DNA from: Symbiodinium natans | Lineage: Eukaryota > Sar > Dinophyceae > Suessiales > Symbiodiniaceae | Direction of reading: 5' to 3' | DNA length: 64,000 nucleotides | NCBI GenBank assembly: GCA_905221605.1 | Contig: CAJNDS010001657.1 | Location: 309,644 to 373,643 of the forward strand | Part shown: positions 54,702 to 64,000 of the stretch, in pieces | How the letters are laid out: every line of letters begins with the position of its first letter | Position numbering within the stretch: the stretch's first letter is position 1 | Translations under genes and position numbers: made by a program | Notes under the pieces: model-generated | Told to the model about the DNA's origin: nothing | Database searches by the model: none | The model's input: only the letters and a program-made list of their open reading frames with translations

Positions 54702-55468
54702 CTGCAACCAAATCCTACCCGGACCCTGAACCCGACAGTTGCCAAATCCCACTAGAAAGTCCCCTGAAACGTCCCTAAACTTTCCTGAAAAACAGCGTCG
54801 CCTTGGCGGCTCGGAGCTTAGTTGTGGTCTCGCTCAGGAGCGCGTGCCAGCGCTCAAGGACCTGCGCACAGCGTTTCAGAGCTTGGGGGTTTGAGGGTCT
54901 TAAGGTTCTGTGGGACTCTTACCCTGAATGGCTTCTTGCAACTGTGCTTTTTGCGGCAAGGAACATCAGGGCCTGAACCGAAGCCCCAAACGGCTAAAGA
55001 CCCAGGTGCGGGGCGGGCACCCTTTTTTTGGCGGGTGCGGAGGCTCTCTCTCTCTCTCTCTCTTGTTCGGGCGGGGCCGCCCCCCCAACGAGAACCTCGG
55101 CAAAAAGACATCCACAACCGAAAACACGGGTTCCTGCCACACGGCATGATCTCCTTCTTCGAAACCATCAAACCCTCAACCTTAAACCTCAAACCCTCTG
55201 ATACATTCCTACATGGGATCCTGTTAAACCCAGTATACCGAAACCCCAGAAACGCCCAAACCGAAGAAGAGATCAAGGAACCCCGCCCAAGCAACTCTTT
55301 CTCTGGCCGCTCACCTGATCTGCAGTTGACGTTCCCAGCACTCGCTCGTTGTCCGGGAGGGCGCTGGGCCAATCCTGCAGGAAGAGTCGACATTCAAAGC
55401 CCACTCAGGGCTTATAGAGCTCACTCAGACCTCTACATCATTCTACATCCCCGCCACCGATGTGAAAG
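54702..55468. other. Unassigned stretch before the satellite
   Basis: Overlapping frames on both strands, a (CT)n tract at 55040-55061 and no recognised exon. Confidence 0.45.
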
Positions 55469-55552
55469 TCAACGTGTTCTTCTTCGACCCTGAAGCCCTC
55501 TCAGAAACTGGGCATTTACCGAAGCCCCACGATGGCCTGCAGATTCGGCCAT
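55469..55552. repeat. Left 84-bp direct repeat flanking the satellite
   Basis: Matches 57762-57845 with three mismatches over 84 bp. Ends where the satellite begins. Confidence 0.95.
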
Positions 55553-57618
55553 CACAAAAACCCTAGAAGCAGACGAAACCCTGACAGCCCAAAATCCCAA
55601 AACCCCTAGAAGCGGACGAGACCGTGGGGGGGTGGGGGTTTTGATCGTGCGGGCGACAGCCCAAAACCCCTGGACGAGACCGTGACAGCCCAAAACGCCT
55701 GGAAACGGACGAGGCCGTGACAGCCGCAGGCCCCCACAAGCGGACGAGACCGTGACAGCCCAAAACCCCTAGAAGCGGACGAGACCGTGACAGCCCAAAA
55801 CCCCTAGACGCGAAGGAGACCGTGACAGCCCAAAACCCCTAGAAGCGGACGAGACCGTGACAGCCCAAAACCCCTGGACGAGCGGAAGCGGACGACACCG
55901 TGCCAAAACCCCTAGAAGCGGACGAGACCGTGACAGCCGCAGGCCCCCACAAGCGGACGAGACCGTGACAGCCCAAAACCCCTAGAAGCGGACGAGACCG
56001 TGACAGCCCAAAACCCCTAGACGCGGACGAGACCGTGACAGCCCAAAACCCCTAGAAGCGGACGAGACCGTGACAGCCCAAAACCCCTCCAAAGAAGCGG
56101 ACGAGACCGTGAAAGCTCAAAACCCTAGAAGCGGACGAGACCGTGACAGCCCAAAACCCCCAGAAGCGGACGAGACCGTGACAGCCCAAAACCCCTAGAA
56201 GCGGACGAGACAGCCCAAAACCCCTCCAAACCCTAGAAACGGACGAGACTGTGACAGCCCAACACCCCTAGAAGCGCACGAGACCGTGCCAGCTTAAAAC
56301 CCCTAGAAGCGGACGAGACCGCGACAGCCCAAAACGCCTGGACGAGACCGTGACAGCCCAAAACCCCTGGAAGCGGACGAGACTGTGACAGCCCAAACCC
56401 CCTAGAAGCGGACGAGACCGTGACCGCCGCAGACCCCCAGAAGCGGACGAGACCGTGACAGCCGCAGGCCCCCACAAGCGGACGAGATCGTGACAGCCCA
56501 AAACCCCTAGAAGCGGACGAGACCGTGACAGCCCAAAACCCCTAGAAGCGGACGAGACTGTGAAAGCCGCAGACCCCCACAAGCGGACGAGACCGTGACA
56601 GCCCAAAACCCCTAGAAGCGGACGAGACCGTGACAGCCCAAAACCCCTAGACGCGGACGAGACCGCGACCTAGAAGCGGACGAGACCGTGACAGCCCAAA
56701 ACCCCTAGAAGCGGACGAGACTGTGAAAGCCGCAGGCCCCCACAAGCGGACGAGACCGTGACAGCCCAAAACCCCGAGAAGCGGACGAGACCGTGACAGC
56801 CCAAAACCCCTAGACGCGGACGAGACCGCGACCTAGAAGCGGACGAGACCGTGACAGCCCAAAACCCTAGAAGCGGACGAGACTGTGAAAGCCGCAGGCC
56901 CCCACAAGCGGACGAGACCGTGACAGCCCAAAACCCCTGGAAGCGGACGAGACCGTGACAGCCCAAAACCCCTAGACGCGGACGAGACCGCGACCTAGAA
57001 GCGGACGAGACCGTGACAGCCCAAAACCCCTAGAAGCGGACGAGACCGTGACAACCCAAAACCCCTAGAAGCGGACGAGACTGTGAAAGCCGCAGACCCC
57101 CACAAGCGGACGAGACCGTGACAGCCCAAAACCCCTAGAAGCGGACGAGACCGTGACAGCCCAAAACCCCTAGACGCGGACGAGACCGCGACCTAGAAGC
57201 GGACGAGACCGTGACAGCCCAAAACCCCTAGAAGCGGACGAGACTGTGAAAGCCGCAGGCCCCCACAAGCGGACGAGACCGTGACAGCCCAAAACCCCGA
57301 GAAGCGGACGAGACCGTGACAGCCCAAAACCCCTAGACGCGGACGAGACCGCGACCTAGAAGCGGACGAGACCGTGACAGCCCAAAACCCCTAGAAGCGG
57401 ACGAGACTGTGAAAGCCGCAGGCCCCCACAAGCGGACGAGACCGTGACAGCCCAAAACCCCTAGAAGCGGACGAGACCGTGACAGCCCAAAACCCCTAGA
57501 CGCGGACGAGACCGCGACCTAGAAGCGGACGAGACCGTGACAGCCCAAAACCCCTAGAAGCGGACGAGACCGTGACAACCCGAAACCCCTAGAAGCGGAC
57601 AAGACCGTGACAGCCCAA
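55553..57618. repeat. Satellite array of a 35-bp unit with a 163-bp higher-order repeat
   Basis: The basic unit is AAGCGGACGAGACCGTGACA followed by GCCCAAAACCCCTAG (35 bp), with a variant carrying AAAGCCGCAGGCCCCCACA and a truncated 23-bp variant ACGCGGACGAGACCGCGACCTAG. The truncated variant starts at 56651, 56814, 56976, 57174, 57337 and 57500, spaced 163, 162, 198, 163 and 163 bp. This equals 23 + 4x35 (or 5x35) bp. The left half is less regular. Minus-strand open frames through it (repeats of GLSRSRPLLGV) follow from 3x35=105 bp and are not taken as genes. Confidence 0.97.
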
Positions 57619-57761
57619 TCATACAACAAGATGATTGTGTTCACGCTCTTCGCCCCAAGTACATTGCTCCTGGGTCCCTTCGCTAGAGTCAGCTTTACGA
57701 CTTCAAGATGTTACAGTGTCTGTGCTGGAAAGTTACAAACTCTTAATGGACCCCTCACCGT

Positions 57762-57845
57762 TCAACGTGTTCTTCTTCGACCCTGAAGCCCTCTCAGAAA
57801 CTAGGCATTTACCGAAGCCCCACGATGGTCTGCTGATTCGGCCAT
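57762..57845. repeat. Right 84-bp direct repeat flanking the satellite
   Basis: Second copy of 55469-55552. It is separated from the satellite end by about 143 bp of unique sequence. A plus frame through both copies reads NVFFFDPEALSET, possibly coincidental. Confidence 0.95.
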
Positions 57846-57871
57846 TAATCCCAACCTCGCCGCCCATCAGC

Positions 57872-58030
57872 TTTTGTTGAGGGAGATTCTCTTGTATTCG
57901 TTTCTTTCATCTTCCTTGCTGAAGTCGTGCAGATATCCAAGTCTGCTCGTGCGAAGATGTGCGAACAAAACGGTCCCCGAAAGATTCTCTCGTCGTACAG
58001 GCACCTCGAAATATGCATGCGGGCTACACA
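57872..58030 (-). CDS. Probable exon, unrecognised
   Basis: CAAAAG acceptor, then CSPHAYFEVPVRRENLSGTV, LFAHLRTSRLGYLHDFSKED and ERNEYKRISLNK, to a GC donor overlapping an in-frame stop. Good protein character; no family recognised. Confidence 0.55.
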
Positions 58031-58904
58031 CTTTTGCATGGTGCAGAGTAGTATGTAGCGATGGCAACTGCAAGTTCAAGGGCAAGCCTTTCACTCAACA
58101 ATGTGAGAGCTGGACAAGGAAACTCCTGGCAGCATTACCCTTTTCCGGCAAAACGAGAGCTGTTGCAGCGAAGCCGAATGCAGGATCTCTTAAGCCCTCA
58201 AGCCCCAAAAACCTTTGGCCGCAGGCCTGCGGCGCGTCAGACGCATGCGAGGGTGTGGGGTCTGTGAAGGACAGGACATCTGCAGCTGCCATTGCTGCAT
58301 ACCCTTCAGAGGTTGGCGAGCTTACGTGAGGGTTGCAACGCAGGGCAGAAATATGAAGTTATATAAAGGCCACCGTAGCTTGTGCGTTGAGCTGTAAAAA
58401 CTACCAGCTTCTGCCTGTGCAGCGTCGGCAATTTCGGCAGTGTCGGTATGTAGGCTTCAGTGAACTTCAGGCTTTCAAGGCTTAGAGGGCTCATGCTTCA
58501 AGCAATGCTATGCTACGTATGTCCAGCAGCTGGAGGGAGCGGCGCAGAGCAAACAAATGCTGACTGTCCTTCAGGGCTTTGGGTCTAGCTGTCTGCTGTC
58601 CGAAGCTGCATGCACCGATCAACAGGTTTTGAGACTGTAGTCTTGGGCTTGGGGTTACTCAGAGTGCCCTGAACAAATTCTCCTCACATGAAAACTCTCT
58701 TCACAGGCTTCACAGGCCTGCGGCATTAGAAGCCTGAAAATACCCAGATCGCAGGCACTCAGCCCGGCTCAACCCCACCATCCCCGCCCTACGTTGTTGA
58801 AACTCTGCACCTGCACGCTTCAAACTTCACTTCATCACGAGCGGGAGCCGAAAAAACACTCAACAGTATGCGGCGGGGTCCCAAACCCTCTCCCGGCGCA
58901 CTCT

Positions 58905-58962
58905 GCTCTCCATGACTGCGGCAGCCAGAGCCCCGCTGCAGATGGTGCCGACAACAGCCTCT
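58905..58962 (-). CDS. Possible exon, unrecognised
   Basis: The minus frame reads AVVGTICSGALAAAVMESRV after an AGAG acceptor. A (CA)n/(CG)n tract (58974-59002) lies just upstream in the intron. Borders uncertain. Confidence 0.35.
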
Positions 58963-58973
58963 CGACATTGCGG

Positions 58974-59002
58974 GTGTGTGTGTGTGCGCGCGCGCGCATG
59001 CG
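58974..59002. repeat. (TG)n(CG)n compound microsatellite
   Basis: Alternating TG then CG dinucleotides; purine-pyrimidine alternation with Z-DNA potential. Confidence 0.9.
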
Positions 59003-59479
59003 TGCGGCATTTATCTGCTTTAGATTCTGGTCTACAGTGTACAGTAGGGATGTATGGATTCGAGGAGGGCACCACAACGTCGGAAACGCGGGACCCACAC
59101 ATCTAGCCCCCCCCCAGCCCCAACCCTGTACGTTTTCTCATGTTTTGCGGGTTTCTATCGGTTGGCTTTGGGTTCAGGACCGGCCCAGGTGAGGGCACAA
59201 GGTTCTCAGCAATTCTCAGCGAGCCTGAAAGCCAACAGCCGCAAAGCTCAGTTCGCCGACTGTGAGCGACAGCTTCTTCAGGCAGCCGCACACCTGTCTC
59301 TTGCTGATGGCGGCTGTGGCTTCCAGACTTCTTGTGGCTTGCGATGTTTCCGGTTCACAAGTTTCCGAGGCTTCCATGGGCTTGGAAGACCTAAACCCTC
59401 CCAAGCCTAAGTGGGCCTTCGGCTTTACCGGGGTCTTTGGTTCCCCCATCTCAGAGTGGAGATGACCTGAAACCGGCTA

Positions 59480-59770
59480 AATTGAAAGTCGGGCCTTCAT
59501 CACCTTCAGGCTTTCGGCCAGCTGAGAGGTGGCTCGGGAGTTTCCAGTTTCACACCCGGACCCTGTCGGCTTTTGTATCACGCGAGGTGCGTTGTCCTCT
59601 TCACGTTTGCCAATTTTGCTGCTGAAATCGGCTGCCACAGGGGCGGCCCCAAGCTTTGGGATGTTTTGCGGAGTTTGGGGAGGGTCACATGCTTCAGGCA
59701 AACTGAACACTTGACACTGGATGGCCAACTCGCTTCGAAGGCATCGGACAGCTGCTACAGTGCTACGCAA
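59480..59770 (-). CDS. Open coding-like segment, unrecognised
   Basis: The minus frame reads AAVRCLRSELAIQCQVFSLP, then KLGAAPVAADFSSKIGKREE and RATSQLAESLKVMKARLSI, then stop at 59477. It directly follows the gene at 60427-59801 on the same strand. It might be a further exon of it or a separate gene. Confidence 0.38.
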
Positions 59771-59800
59771 CTACCATTGGGCTCAGAAGAGGTGGACCCA

Positions 59801-60427
59801 TCATGAGGGGTGGCATTCCTCCGTGATACAGGCAAGCGACACGCACAGCTGGTTGCCGCACCGCATCTTGAATGGCTTCTTTGGCAGTTTCATCCACCTG
59901 TCGAAGCCCTCATCACTGGCAAACAAGAAGATCAGTACCCGGCTGACGTACGTTACGGAGGCCTCCCTGCCACCCGGCTTCGCCATCTTGATGGTGGCGT
60001 GCTTGGTGTGCTTCACCTCTCCGACCTCTCCATGCCAAAGGCAGCACTGGTCCTTGAGGATGGGGTCCGACGTCTTGTCTGTAGCGCGTGCCAGGGTTTC
60101 CAGCACAGCAGACAAATTCTGTTCCTCACCCCGATAGAAGCTGTGCGCACGGGAATGTAGTTGCTTGTCCCAGGTGTCAACACTTTGTTTGACTTCAGCC
60201 TCCGAGCGCGACTGAAAAGCAGGCTTGGACGGCTTAGACGGCGCCTCCTGCGCCTGCTCCTTTGGCTGCTGTTGCTGCTTGGGCGGCTTGGGATCTGGTT
60301 GCTCTGCTTTTGCTGGAGGCTGGCTGCTCACTCCTGCCTTGTCGTTCTTTAGGCGAGCCTTTGCTTGACGCCAGCCGATAAGACAAAGGGCGCCTGCGAG
60401 GCAGGGCAGGCACGGATGATCCAGCAT
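59801..60427 (-). CDS. Membrane-anchored protein with possible HNH/zinc-binding-loop domain, 208 residues
   Basis: ATG at 60427-60425 opens a frame to the stop at 59801. The upstream in-frame GTG at 60457 is not needed. Order of parts: a hydrophobic N-terminal segment (CLPCLAGALCLIGW, residues about 6-19) with basic flank RQAKAR, a Pro/Gln/Lys-rich linker (PKPPKQQQQPKEQAQ), a helical charged part (SVDTWDKQLHSRAHSFYRGE) and a C-terminal domain. The last holds CCLWHGEV, a YVSR-LIFLFAS helix and MRCGNQLCVSLACI. That pattern resembles the C-W-x-G ... H-C-x-N-x-x-C-V-N-P-x-H layout of HNH/His-Me finger zinc loops. Here Met replaces the usual His and the final His is missing, so metal binding or nuclease activity may be lost. 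The domain assignment is tentative; the coding status is firm. Confidence 0.7.
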   Translation of the reverse strand: MLDHPCLPCLAGALCLIGWRQAKARLKNDKAGVSSQPPAKAEQPDPKPPKQQQQPKEQAQEAPSKPSKPAFQSRSEAEVKQSVDTWDKQLHSRAHSFYRGEEQNLSAVLETLARATDKTSDPILKDQCCLWHGEVGEVKHTKHATIKMAKPGGREASVTYVSRVLIFLFASDEGFDRWMKLPKKPFKMRCGNQLCVSLACITEECHPS

Positions 60428-61096
60428 CCTCCCTGTGCTTGGAGCCTTTGCTGTCACACTATGGGCGGCTGCAAGGCAATGGCCGTAGAAGCGCTAGGTG
60501 CAACAAGATACAACCGTGGCAACAGACTTATGATGCTGGCAATGCCCCGTAGCAGCAACAGATGATGCAGAGACTTTCAGAGCATTTCATATATCTATCT
60601 AAACTACCAAATTATCAACATATCTTGTGGCAGCCTCAGTGAAGGGTTGAGGGTTAATGGCTGCAGCAACTGAAGCGGTGCCAACGTCTGCAGCATTCAT
60701 CGGCTGTCATGCAAAAAAACCCTCGTCCCCGCCCCCCCCCCTCCCACTACACTACATAGACGTTCTAAACAAACCCAAGACCTGAAAGAGGAACGATAGG
60801 GCTAAGGGCGCTCGAAGCACATCCATCCACATCCCTGCGCATAAACCAGCTGGACTCGAGAAAGTGCACACCACTAAGCCCCAAACCTGGGAAACCTGGA
60901 TCCTAAAAGCAGCATGGCGTGGGGACTTGAGGCAAAGGAGGTTGTTTTCCGGTTAGGGTACTATTTGGTAGAAGAGTCTGGGGCATTGGGTATAGAATCA
61001 GAGGCCATGGCACCAATGTGGCCAGCTGCATGCGGCCAGCCGAAGACCTGCACGAGATCCCCAGGTTCAAGGTTGCCATGGGGAGATCCTCAACCC
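60428..61096. other. Unassigned stretch
   Basis: An AT-rich patch (60585-60640), a C run at 60731-60742 and a minus frame at about 60985-61080 (LEPGDLVQVFGWPHAAGHIG) that could be an exon but is unsupported otherwise. Confidence 0.35.
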
Positions 61097-61348
61097 TCAA
61101 TGCCAGGTTCCGGTGTAGAAGGCTGCCAGACGCATCTCGATTTGAGGGATACTCAGATTGTCCCCATTTTCTCGCGCCAGCCTGTGAACACAAATGCCAG
61201 CGCCGTTGCGGTTCGTATACTTCAGTGAGCCCCTTGTTGATTCGAAGTCTCCAGCTGGAAAGCTGGTCAACCAGCCCTCAACCGCGCATATTAGGGCCCA
61301 TAGAAATACGTCGCGAACTAGACTTTGCTCGCGGTGAAAATGAAGCAT
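61097..61348 (-). CDS. Coding-like ORF, unrecognised
   Basis: The minus frame reads SLVRDVFLWALICAVEGWLT, then DFESTRGSLKYTNRNGAG and IPQIEMRLAAFYTGTWH, then stop. Protein-like, no family; might be an exon with a donor inside. Confidence 0.35.
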   Translation of the reverse strand: MLHFHREQSLVRDVFLWALICAVEGWLTSFPAGDFESTRGSLKYTNRNGAGICVHRLARENGDNLSIPQIEMRLAAFYTGTWH

Positions 61349-62325
61349 AAGGCCGTGAGGCCGACTGCCAGCCCCACGCCAGCTTGCCAGAGTACTTGCT
61401 ATTCATCAAAGGATTCAGTGACCTGCTGGCCGGCAGTGCCTCCTGTTCAGTGGCCATGCTTGCTACAAGGTATCTCTGTCAACCCGGGCAACTTCCGTTT
61501 CGACTGAGACAACTGCCCTAACACAGTCTGACACATAGACCCTTCATTGGACGAGCGCTTCCACCACCCTCTCCACGCTACCGCCGAAGGCGATCAGGAG
61601 GCTCCGCAGCTCCTCCGTGGTGGATGCAGTTTTGGACTCAGGGCTTGAGGCTTTGGGGATGCGCCGGAAACGATTTCCCGCACCGCTTGCAGAATCTTCT
61701 CAGGTGCCTATACACTGGCCGACATGCCCCCTGCTTCACGCAGCTTCTGGCGGTGCTCTCATTGGATGTGACGGCACACCACCATCTCAGACGATCTAGG
61801 TGAAGTCGACGCTTAAGCAGGCGCAAGGCTTCTTCCATTCAAAGTAGCTTTGCCAAGCGCAACTCAGTTTGAGGGCTCGAGGTTCTATTGAAAGGGTTGC
61901 AAGCACGCAGGGCCATCACCTTCAACCTACCTAAACTCGAAACTAGGTGCTGAGTCTTGGCTGAACTCCTCCACATCGACCGTGAAGCCCTGATCCTGAA
62001 GTTGGGCAATCTGCTCAGCGTAGGTCGGGGGCGCCTGGCGAGGCAAGTACTGGGACTTGGGCCTAGGGTCGGTGGGTTTGTAGGGTGTAGGATTTAAGGC
62101 CTTCAGGCTAAAAAGATTTTACGTAAAGGTTGTACAGAGATAGCAAATCCAAGTTGAGGGCCCCTAGCCCTAGACCTAAACCCCACAAGTCGGGCTCTGG
62201 ACAGCTGCATTAGTTACATTATGATCTAAGTTGTAGTCTCTACATGACGCTACTCCAACCCTAGACCCTGAGCCCTGAAAATCCCGAAGCCTGAGGAAAG
62301 TGTTCTGGTGTTAGGATCGTAGAGC
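61349..62325. other. Unassigned stretch
   Basis: No recognised exon or repeat family; degenerate CCCTAGA/CCCTGAG words near 62160-62280. Confidence 0.4.
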
Positions 62326-62660
62326 TTAGGTCTCCATAACCCCATACCTGAACATCGCCTTGTCGAGGCTGCGGCACACAACTTTTTTTTTTCGTGTAGC
62401 AATAAGACCGCTCAACAGCACAAAGTACGATCCCTCCCCGAACTCGCCTCGACACCTGGCGCTTGCTCCCAACTCGACGCGGCCGTGCTGCAGTTCGCTG
62501 AGCTGAGTGACCTCGGGCTTCAGGTCTATAGGGAGCCACTTCGAAGTAGCACCATGGGCGGGAACTGTACCCCACACTGCCCCACACTGAAGCTGATCTG
62601 CTTGTCTTCTTGCGAGTTCGATAAACTTCTGTTTCTGAAGTTGCCATGGCTTCAGCATGG
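62326..62660 (-). CDS. Large probable exon, unrecognised
   Basis: After a CAGAAACAG acceptor near 62636 the frame reads KFIELARRQADQLQCGAVWG, SKWLPIDLKPEVTQLSELQH, GRVELGASARCRGEFGEGSY and FVLLSGLIA, then crosses a poly-A (coding strand) run and ends in AMFRYGVMET at 62326. Clearly protein-like over about 100 residues; no family recognised. Confidence 0.55.
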
Positions 62661-63013
62661 GACAACATTGTGTTGGGTATGTGGCCACTGCTCGTATCCA
62701 CACATTTGCTATGCCGTAATCCTCGCACGCGGAAGGTAAGTAACCGTGACCCCGTAGAAACTATGCGCGACTTCTCAATTGTTCCAAGGATACCAGGCGA
62801 GAGGACACGACTGACCTGCCGACGCCTCGGGCCGTAGGTCTGTAGCATAAAGCACCAGTACCCCACCTCGGTCCTCCCATGTCCTCCTCAACGCCCTGTG
62901 CGCTGATTGCTTTGTTTGGCACTTTTGTGCTGCCCCCCCCCTCTTCCCCACTCCCCGTCCTTCTCACCTCTACCCGGACACGGTCGGTTGTCCTTGCTTG
63001 CTGAGTGCCTGGT

Positions 63014-63241
63014 CTATACATGAGCTGACCCCCCAAAGAAAATGATTGCCGGCTGAGGCGGGTTTAGATGGGCAGCTTGGCTTTCCACGTTTAAACCCTG
63101 TCGTGGAGCGTCGGTCGACGATGAGATCTGATCGACGGCAACGAAGCCCGATCGACGAGGAGCATAGCACTGCAGGTATGCAGAGATTCGGCCGGGGCAC
63201 TCCGCATGCCGCATGAAGGCCAAGATGTCCTTCGCCTGCAT
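63014..63241 (-). CDS. Coding-like ORF of 75 codons, unrecognised
   Basis: The minus frame reads AKDILAFMRHAECPGRISAY, then LQCYAPRRSGFVAVDQISSS and HLNPPQPAIIFFGGSAHV, then stop at 63014. Protein-like; might be an exon or a fragment of a mobile element. Confidence 0.4.
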   Translation of the reverse strand: MQAKDILAFMRHAECPGRISAYLQCYAPRRSGFVAVDQISSSTDAPRQGLNVESQAAHLNPPQPAIIFFGGSAHV

Positions 63242-64000
63242 CGCACGCTTTCAGGACCAAGCTTTCACTGCCAATGCCCCGACGGCTGTAGTATACCCAT
63301 TGTGTTTGCGAGCGACGCATGGACAGCTTCTAGAGTATGCGGGGAGGAAAAGAGTACGACCAGGAGCAGCCGTAACATGGGGTAGCTGCACAGGCAGATA
63401 CAGGCAGTATGCCCATAGCATCTTGTGGCGGTGGCTAGTAGGCAATAGTAGAGATACAAGCTGGAGTCTGAAGTGCAATCAGTGGTCGTACTCGAAAGCA
63501 CGCGCAGAGGTGGTATGCAGAAATCTCAGAGGTCATCACGGCTGCTACAGAGGGATCCTTGTCATTGTGTCGTAGGCTGTGTCAAAATGCATAGGACGAT
63601 GTTAAGACACCAGGAGTAACCCTACAGACAGAGTTTCCTGAAAGTCCTGACTCGAATCCGCCATTCACGGTATTGTTCTCAGACTTCGAAAGCCGAAAGC
63701 CCCTAGTCCTACACTCCTTTCCAGTCCGCCTGATCACCCGGGAGGTGATAGCGGGCAATGAAATCCCTGGCCACCTCCGCCGGTTGGAGCGTAAACAAAG
63801 AGGCCTCTAAACCCTTGTGGCCCTGGACCCTGAAGCCTCCTCAGACTGCATGGCGCCACAGGACCGGCCCAGGACTTATTGACGGTGAGTAAAACTGCAC
63901 TGCGCTGCAAGCACTCTGAACATCTCGAGATGCCAAATCGACTGAACAGAGCGGTCCAGAGCGATGCCTGCTCCCGATCGTCGGCTGCAGTCCATGAGAT
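63242..64000. other. Unassigned right end
   Basis: No recognised exon; overlapping short frames on both strands. Confidence 0.4.

Noticed and set aside
54854-55393. 179-codon minus frame
   Set aside because: Low-complexity stretches and no splice or family support.
56268-56966. Open frames on minus through the satellite
   Set aside because: They result from a 35-bp unit without stop codons; no start context or non-repeat sequence.
1-64000. Spliced-leader relicts (TTTTGGCTCAAG-type) before gene starts
   Set aside because: Not seen by eye at any start; a computed search would be needed.
1-64000. CRISPR arrays, bacterial operons, rRNA genes
   Set aside because: Repeats are satellites or telomere-like, genes are split by introns, and no rRNA signature is visible.

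Overview
The window reads as nuclear DNA of a dinoflagellate, most likely a Symbiodiniaceae-type alga. The reasons are a long intronless PPR block of the SFNAAISACEKGGQWQ style, genes split into 24-185 nt exons, a high share of GC and GA splice donors next to GT, eight interstitial TTTAGGG/CCCTAAA arrays, and a background full of degenerate CCCTGAA/CCCCAAA-like words. Long open frames on both strands are mostly noise here. I therefore rebuilt genes by hand from protein motifs, exon phase and AG acceptors; all exon models are manual.

Layout, all supported genes on the minus strand: 82-5041 a 13-exon purH/ATIC gene running off the left edge; about 6.8-13.5 kb an unrecognised split gene with a clear ATG exon at 13506; 15319-17088 a two-exon PPR protein; about 18.5-24.2 kb another unrecognised split gene; 26.6-27.0 kb an unrecognised long exon; 27664-40712 a 23-exon carboxylesterase-like gene. 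One 3.5 kb intron of the esterase holds a complete, same-strand, intronless alanine-aminotransferase-like gene (31370-32881). Another intron holds a compact AT-rich island with foreign-looking ORFs (29229-29992). From 42.5 to 54.7 kb there are exons of two or more unrecognised genes. At 55553-57618 lies a 35-bp satellite with a 163-bp higher-order repeat, set between 84-bp direct repeats. From 57.9 to 63.2 kb there are further minus-strand coding pieces, including a membrane-anchored protein with a possible HNH/zinc-loop domain.

The genes share no pathway: purine synthesis, organelle RNA binding (PPR), ester hydrolysis and an aminotransferase relative. What unites them is unidirectional orientation over about 60 kb, as expected for dinoflagellate tandem transcription with trans-splicing.

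The most unusual observations are: telomere-like arrays that abut splice sites with a strand-consistent orientation; the same-strand nested aminotransferase that lacks its PLP lysine; the AT-rich insert in an esterase intron; and the satellite with its higher-order structure.
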